From positions 5,056,001 to 5,120,000 of the forward strand of contig NZ_CP137640.1 in assembly GCF_036670025.1 (NCBI RefSeq): a stretch of DNA of 64,000 nucleotides, written 5' to 3'. The notes beneath the pieces were generated by a model that was not told the DNA's origin, made no database searches, and saw only the letters and a list, made by a program, of their open reading frames with translations. The stretch is from Bacillus_BD oryzisoli (GTDB taxonomy: Bacteria; Bacillota; Bacilli; Bacillales; Cytobacillaceae). Shown in pieces: positions 61,901-64,000 of the stretch. The position numbers and the translations under genes are program-made. Positions within the stretch are counted from its first letter, which is position 1. Every line of letters begins with the position of its first letter.

Positions 61901-63119
61901 ATTCAAAGTGAACACGCAAACCTACCCAGCTCTTGCAGCGGAGACAGAAATAAAAAATATCATTTCTACGCCAACCGGAGATCCTTATAAAGAAAAAGGC
62001 TTCACCTGGATGTCTAGTCCTTTAGCAAAAGAGAATACGGTGATCCAGTTAGCCCGAAAAAAGGATTATGAAAAGAAAGGCAATAAATCATTGGAAACCG
62101 TTACCGGATCATCTACTAACCAAGTATTCTCTGGTGAGCAGGATATAACGAAAAACGGAATCGTTCGCGTAAATGAAGTAACAGCAAAAAAATTACAGCA
62201 AGGCACAACCTATGTGTATCGTGTAGGTGATGGAGAAAACTGGTCTGAGCTTCTTGAATTCTCTACCTTACAAAGAAAGCAAAGTTTTGAATTTGCTATT
62301 TTAGGTGATACTCAATCGCCTTCTGATTTGAGTGACTTTGAAAAAATACTAGGGGATTTAGATAAAAAAGACTTATCGTTCATGATCCATGTCGGAGATG
62401 TAATTGATGAATCCTCTAAATTTAATCAATGGGATGCTACATTGGGTATCATGAGCCAATTCAATCAGATTCGTTCAACCGATCTTGTCGCGGCTCTTGG
62501 AAATCATGAATATATGGGAGATGCGGATGGACATCTGGCAAAAGCTATTTTCAACGCTCCTGACAATGGGCCTGACGCAGACAAAGGCGGTACGTATTCC
62601 GTTGATTACAATAACATGCACATTAGCGTATTAGGTTACACCGATAATGCTGAGATTTTGAACAAGCAGCTGGAGTGGCTAAAGCAGGATGTCCAAAATT
62701 CAGACAAGCCTTGGAAAATCCTTGTGACACATAAACCTCCTTATTACACAAACCCAAGTGGTGGTAATGCCTTAATGAAAGAAAAGCTGCCGCCAGTTGT
62801 CGATGAATTAGGAATTGATATCGTCTTCTCTGGACATGATCATTCCTACGGAAGAACGAAAAAATTGAAAGCCGAAAAAGAAGATCCAAACGGAACCGTA
62901 TATGTGATTGTCGGTACAACAGGTAAAAAACATTACGATGCCGTAACTGATGAAAAATTCGACTATGTCAATACGGATAACATTGCCGTATCCATTCAGG
63001 CAAAGGTTGACAAAGACCAAATTACCTTCACAACCATTACTTCTGACGGTGAAATCATTGATGAATTTACTGTTGTAAATCCTGATTATCACGAAGAAGA
63101 GGAAGAAGTTCAAGAATAG
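58992..63119 (+). CDS. Large secreted phosphodiester glycosidase / metallophosphoesterase
   Basis: A 1375-residue exported protein; ATG 58992 follows TTGGAGGAGC. Order: signal peptide (1-30), phosphodiester glycosidase (NAGPA/DUF2233) domain about 40-300 with AAVNADFYN, RTAVGIK and LNLDGGGSST; Ig-like part; carbohydrate-binding-like segment beginning FNFENALGGWK (about 480-650); Ig-like/cohesin-like modules (about 660-920); an FN3-like segment; and a calcineurin-type phosphoesterase (about 1095-1330) with GDTQS, HVGDVID, GNHEY, THKPPYYT and SGHDHSYGR. The tail is acidic. Predicted to remove phosphosugar decorations (for instance GlcNAc-phosphodiesters of wall polymers) and then the phosphate. 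Single gene. Confidence 0.9.
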   Translation: MRKKWSKRMSRVTLSLALAGSLISPSITSALGGYDLNSVVVQTPINEYQADLAPGVKEKHYSFEGKDGKKIESFVVDVDLQNPSVSIEAGTPNDGTRFGLQPVRQQAKAANSENHTVVAAVNADFYNMATGEPLGIVYKDGQAVKAQNGTNWRFFGIKKSGEAIIGDATEYEGIKDQLQEALGGNAILVKNGQIYQTPQTGADKEPRTAVGIKADGDVFFVVIDGRQEPYSAGISMPDLAQLMIDMGAVNALNLDGGGSSTFTTRELGGDNLEVDNQPSDRSERSVANTWLIVSKEPSDHQFHSAHIEPYDQSFIPGSSISFTAKGRDKSMASAGLPADGFFLWELSDSSFGTIDENGKFISNGKTGELQVILKYQGNEVGKSIIEIAQPDEIYFTAPELTVAKNSEANLNLITKFEKRNVNWSLQDIEFEIPEGMGTIDESGILHTGDKIVSGTITARLKGTSLTAQIKVSVGKLPEVLFNFENALGGWKTSTAGRGEKVALSLSSYPAPVRFGSQSLKLDFDLTNAQTGTTLGAYAGPGTNTPIPDNPSSIGMWVYATPEAQGYWLRMLIVDGNNKSQTLNLTLEKPGIDWTGWKYIEAEIPASFTGPFKLSATQTIRLMSTRSGITGPMTKGSIYIDNIRAVYGEKVDDLNPPEIQSINVDGKDFATNAVNIRANVNEFENDPFKTGIDWEKIRIFIDGKDYSQSEGHFSYDMDGYISLNGLTFADGTHQVTLMVPDKLGNQAIETVYFTVNTGSAKMEITHVQEQALLGDVFSLVVKASNLSEISGSKLKMQIDKNYPVEDVTFSNGFQTSTYSYDASTGTLTMNLVNNGETAAEADAATIQLRIPASTKEGSKLTYEMTEASLQFHTPIGESFVPTYSMKTASVDVAGAFDLTTEPILIGKPAVMTVKNTQNEVVSDAEVFALIDGNTQPILLGKTDDKGSLTVESITNEVKKIALYTVKDGKYSFKVNTQTYPALAAETEIKNIISTPTGDPYKEKGFTWMSSPLAKENTVIQLARKKDYEKKGNKSLETVTGSSTNQVFSGEQDITKNGIVRVNEVTAKKLQQGTTYVYRVGDGENWSELLEFSTLQRKQSFEFAILGDTQSPSDLSDFEKILGDLDKKDLSFMIHVGDVIDESSKFNQWDATLGIMSQFNQIRSTDLVAALGNHEYMGDADGHLAKAIFNAPDNGPDADKGGTYSVDYNNMHISVLGYTDNAEILNKQLEWLKQDVQNSDKPWKILVTHKPPYYTNPSGGNALMKEKLPPVVDELGIDIVFSGHDHSYGRTKKLKAEKEDPNGTVYVIVGTTGKKHYDAVTDEKFDYVNTDNIAVSIQAKVDKDQITFTTITSDGEIIDEFTVVNPDYHEEEEEVQE

Positions 63120-63165
63120 AAAAAAAGTGTCAGGCACTTTCTCCAGTGTGCCTGGCACTTTTTTT
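63120..63165 (+). terminator. Terminator of the glycosidase/phosphoesterase gene
   Basis: AAAAAAGTGTCAGGCAC (63121-63137) / GTGCCTGGCACTTTTTTT (63148-63165). The stem contains the GTGTCTGGCAC word also seen at 46239 and 52712. Confidence 0.92.
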
Positions 63166-63211
63166 AACATTGATAATAAAGTGTTTTTTTCTCATTGATC
63201 TTGGAAACGCA

Positions 63212-63299
63212 GGGACGGTTCTTTTGTTTATAGAAGTCCTGAATAAATTCCTCTCCTTATAGCATTCCCTTTCAATGAAACGCGAGAACCGTCAACCGT
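63212..63299. repeat. Inverted pair of GGGACGGTTCT repeats
   Basis: GGGACGGTTCT (63212-63222) and AGAACCGTC (63285-63293), each preceded or flanked by GAAACGC, about 65 bp apart. Same family as 16653-16799. Confidence 0.65.
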
Positions 63300-63339
63300 C
63301 TAAAATTTACCATCATAGATTTTAACTTAAAGCGTGTTC

Positions 63340-64000
63340 CTATATCGTTATACGTTCCTTTGATAATGACTGATCGGACGTGGCAACTGAACCCAAATCC
63401 CACCCCTTTTCTTTAAAGATGCTTGAAGCTATGGCTAGTTGCAAAAGACCAGCGCTGCTTGGGTATAATAGGTCATTTTTAAACATGGATTCGAGTTTGT
63501 CTAGTTTAACTGATTTAATCACTGCGCCTTCAAAGTTTTTTTCAAAGGTATTTTTGGAAAAATCCTGATCATCGACAACTAATAAAAACGAAAGTTCTGG
63601 CCTTAAGGTTGTTAGATCTGTCGTGTTTCCTAAAAACTCGATTTTTGCTTTCTTATCTGCTAGTAATTTTTCCAATTGTTCAATAACTGGATTTCGATAA
63701 ATGATTTCGTTGCCGTCATGGCCCATTTCATTGTCTTCAAAATCACGGCCATTGTATAATTCCTCCAATAATTCCCTAAACAAAGCCAGTTGAATATCAA
63801 AATTTTCCTCAATCACATGTTCATTATGCATATCTTCTTTTTCAAAAATTTCAAAACCCCCAGCAGGGATGATATGCCAATAATTTGGCTTTAATGCAAC
63901 TTCCTCTGACCTTTTTATAATTGGCACTTTATAACATTGAGACCTCTCATCCCAATAGATAATCATCATTTGCACACTCATTAAAGCGTGACGGTTTTTC
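63340..64000 (-). CDS. Nudix-like protein (N-terminus cut by window edge)
   Basis: The frame has an ATG at 63981 but stays open to 64000 (KNRHAL before that Met), and no ribosome site precedes 63981, so the start is probably outside the window. Visible are about 219 residues. PAGGFEIFEKED followed, after an insertion, by LALFRELLEELYNG resembles a split Nudix box (GxxxxxE...REUxEE). The C-terminal half has no named match. May hydrolyse a nucleoside-diphosphate-linked compound or act as a regulator. Confidence 0.6.
   Translation of the reverse strand, partial: KNRHALMSVQMMIIYWDERSQCYKVPIIKRSEEVALKPNYWHIIPAGGFEIFEKEDMHNEHVIEENFDIQLALFRELLEELYNGRDFEDNEMGHDGNEIIYRNPVIEQLEKLLADKKAKIEFLGNTTDLTTLRPELSFLLVVDDQDFSKNTFEKNFEGAVIKSVKLDKLESMFKNDLLYPSSAGLLQLAIASSIFKEKGWDLGSVATSDQSLSKERITI

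Noticed and set aside
1..64000. CRISPR arrays, tRNA and rRNA genes, intact insertion sequences
   Set aside because: None seen on reading both strands; short repeats present are irregularly spaced and dispersed, not CRISPR-like.

Overview
The window looks like a chromosomal segment of a soil-type, endospore-forming Bacillaceae bacterium (Bacillus/Neobacillus-like). The evidence is the low GC content, strong AGGAGG-type ribosome binding sites, a GerA-family germinant receptor operon, a CotH spore-coat kinase, a T-box leader, a c-di-AMP riboswitch and a sigma-54/AcoR acetoin operon. No rRNA, tRNA, CRISPR array or intact transposase gene was seen.

Layout. 1-10.1 kb: transport genes, namely an M20 amidohydrolase (cut by the window edge) with a NorB-like MFS exporter, an AraC regulator fused to a GH39-like domain, a DHA1 MFS exporter, an OFA-type MFS carrier, and an NCS1 permease preceded by a 54-residue one-helix protein. 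10.3-16.5 kb: an alcohol/aldehyde oxidation cluster (MFS importer, Zn-ADH, aldehyde dehydrogenase, Fe-ADH) and a MarR regulator, with three related palindromes that look like its operators. 16.9-19.6 kb: the most unusual part. It holds a CotH kinase, two SET-domain proteins and a 49-residue protein whose tail is a Gly/Lys/Thr repeat resembling a histone tail, preceded by a sigma-K-like promoter. 19.6-24.9 kb: decayed DNA with fragments of a molybdopterin oxidoreductase and an SDR, then two intact SDR genes divergent from a TetR regulator, DeoD, and a reading frame without a start codon. 25.1-27.6 kb: a tyrosine-type T-box leader controlling an NhaC-family antiporter and a PqqB-like metallo-hydrolase. 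27.9-30.5 kb: a phage-type replication module (DnaD-like initiator, DnaB-like helicase, small partner) in which the first two genes are frameshifted. 31.1-33.0 kb: a secreted SLH-anchored alpha/beta hydrolase.

33.1-40.0 kb: acetoin dehydrogenase genes in the order E3-E1alpha-E1beta-E2, with a sigma-54 promoter, tandem upstream repeats and the AcoR-type activator. 40.2-46.1 kb: GtrA protein, a free-standing MprF-like synthase domain, secreted GlpQ, an EamA transporter, and an atypical pyruvate kinase-family protein. 46.4-50.0 kb: the tricistronic germinant receptor (B, A, C order). 50.4-58.7 kb: a chemoreceptor, a small membrane protein, LytTR+DUF3021, an alpha/beta hydrolase, an orphan c-di-AMP riboswitch, and an EAL-HDOD/PilZ pair. 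59.0-63.1 kb: a 1375-residue secreted phosphodiester glycosidase/metallophosphoesterase. The window ends inside a Nudix-like gene.

Intergenic DNA carries at least six families of short dispersed repeats, some in inverted pairs. One copy supplies the C-terminal residues of the GtrA protein.
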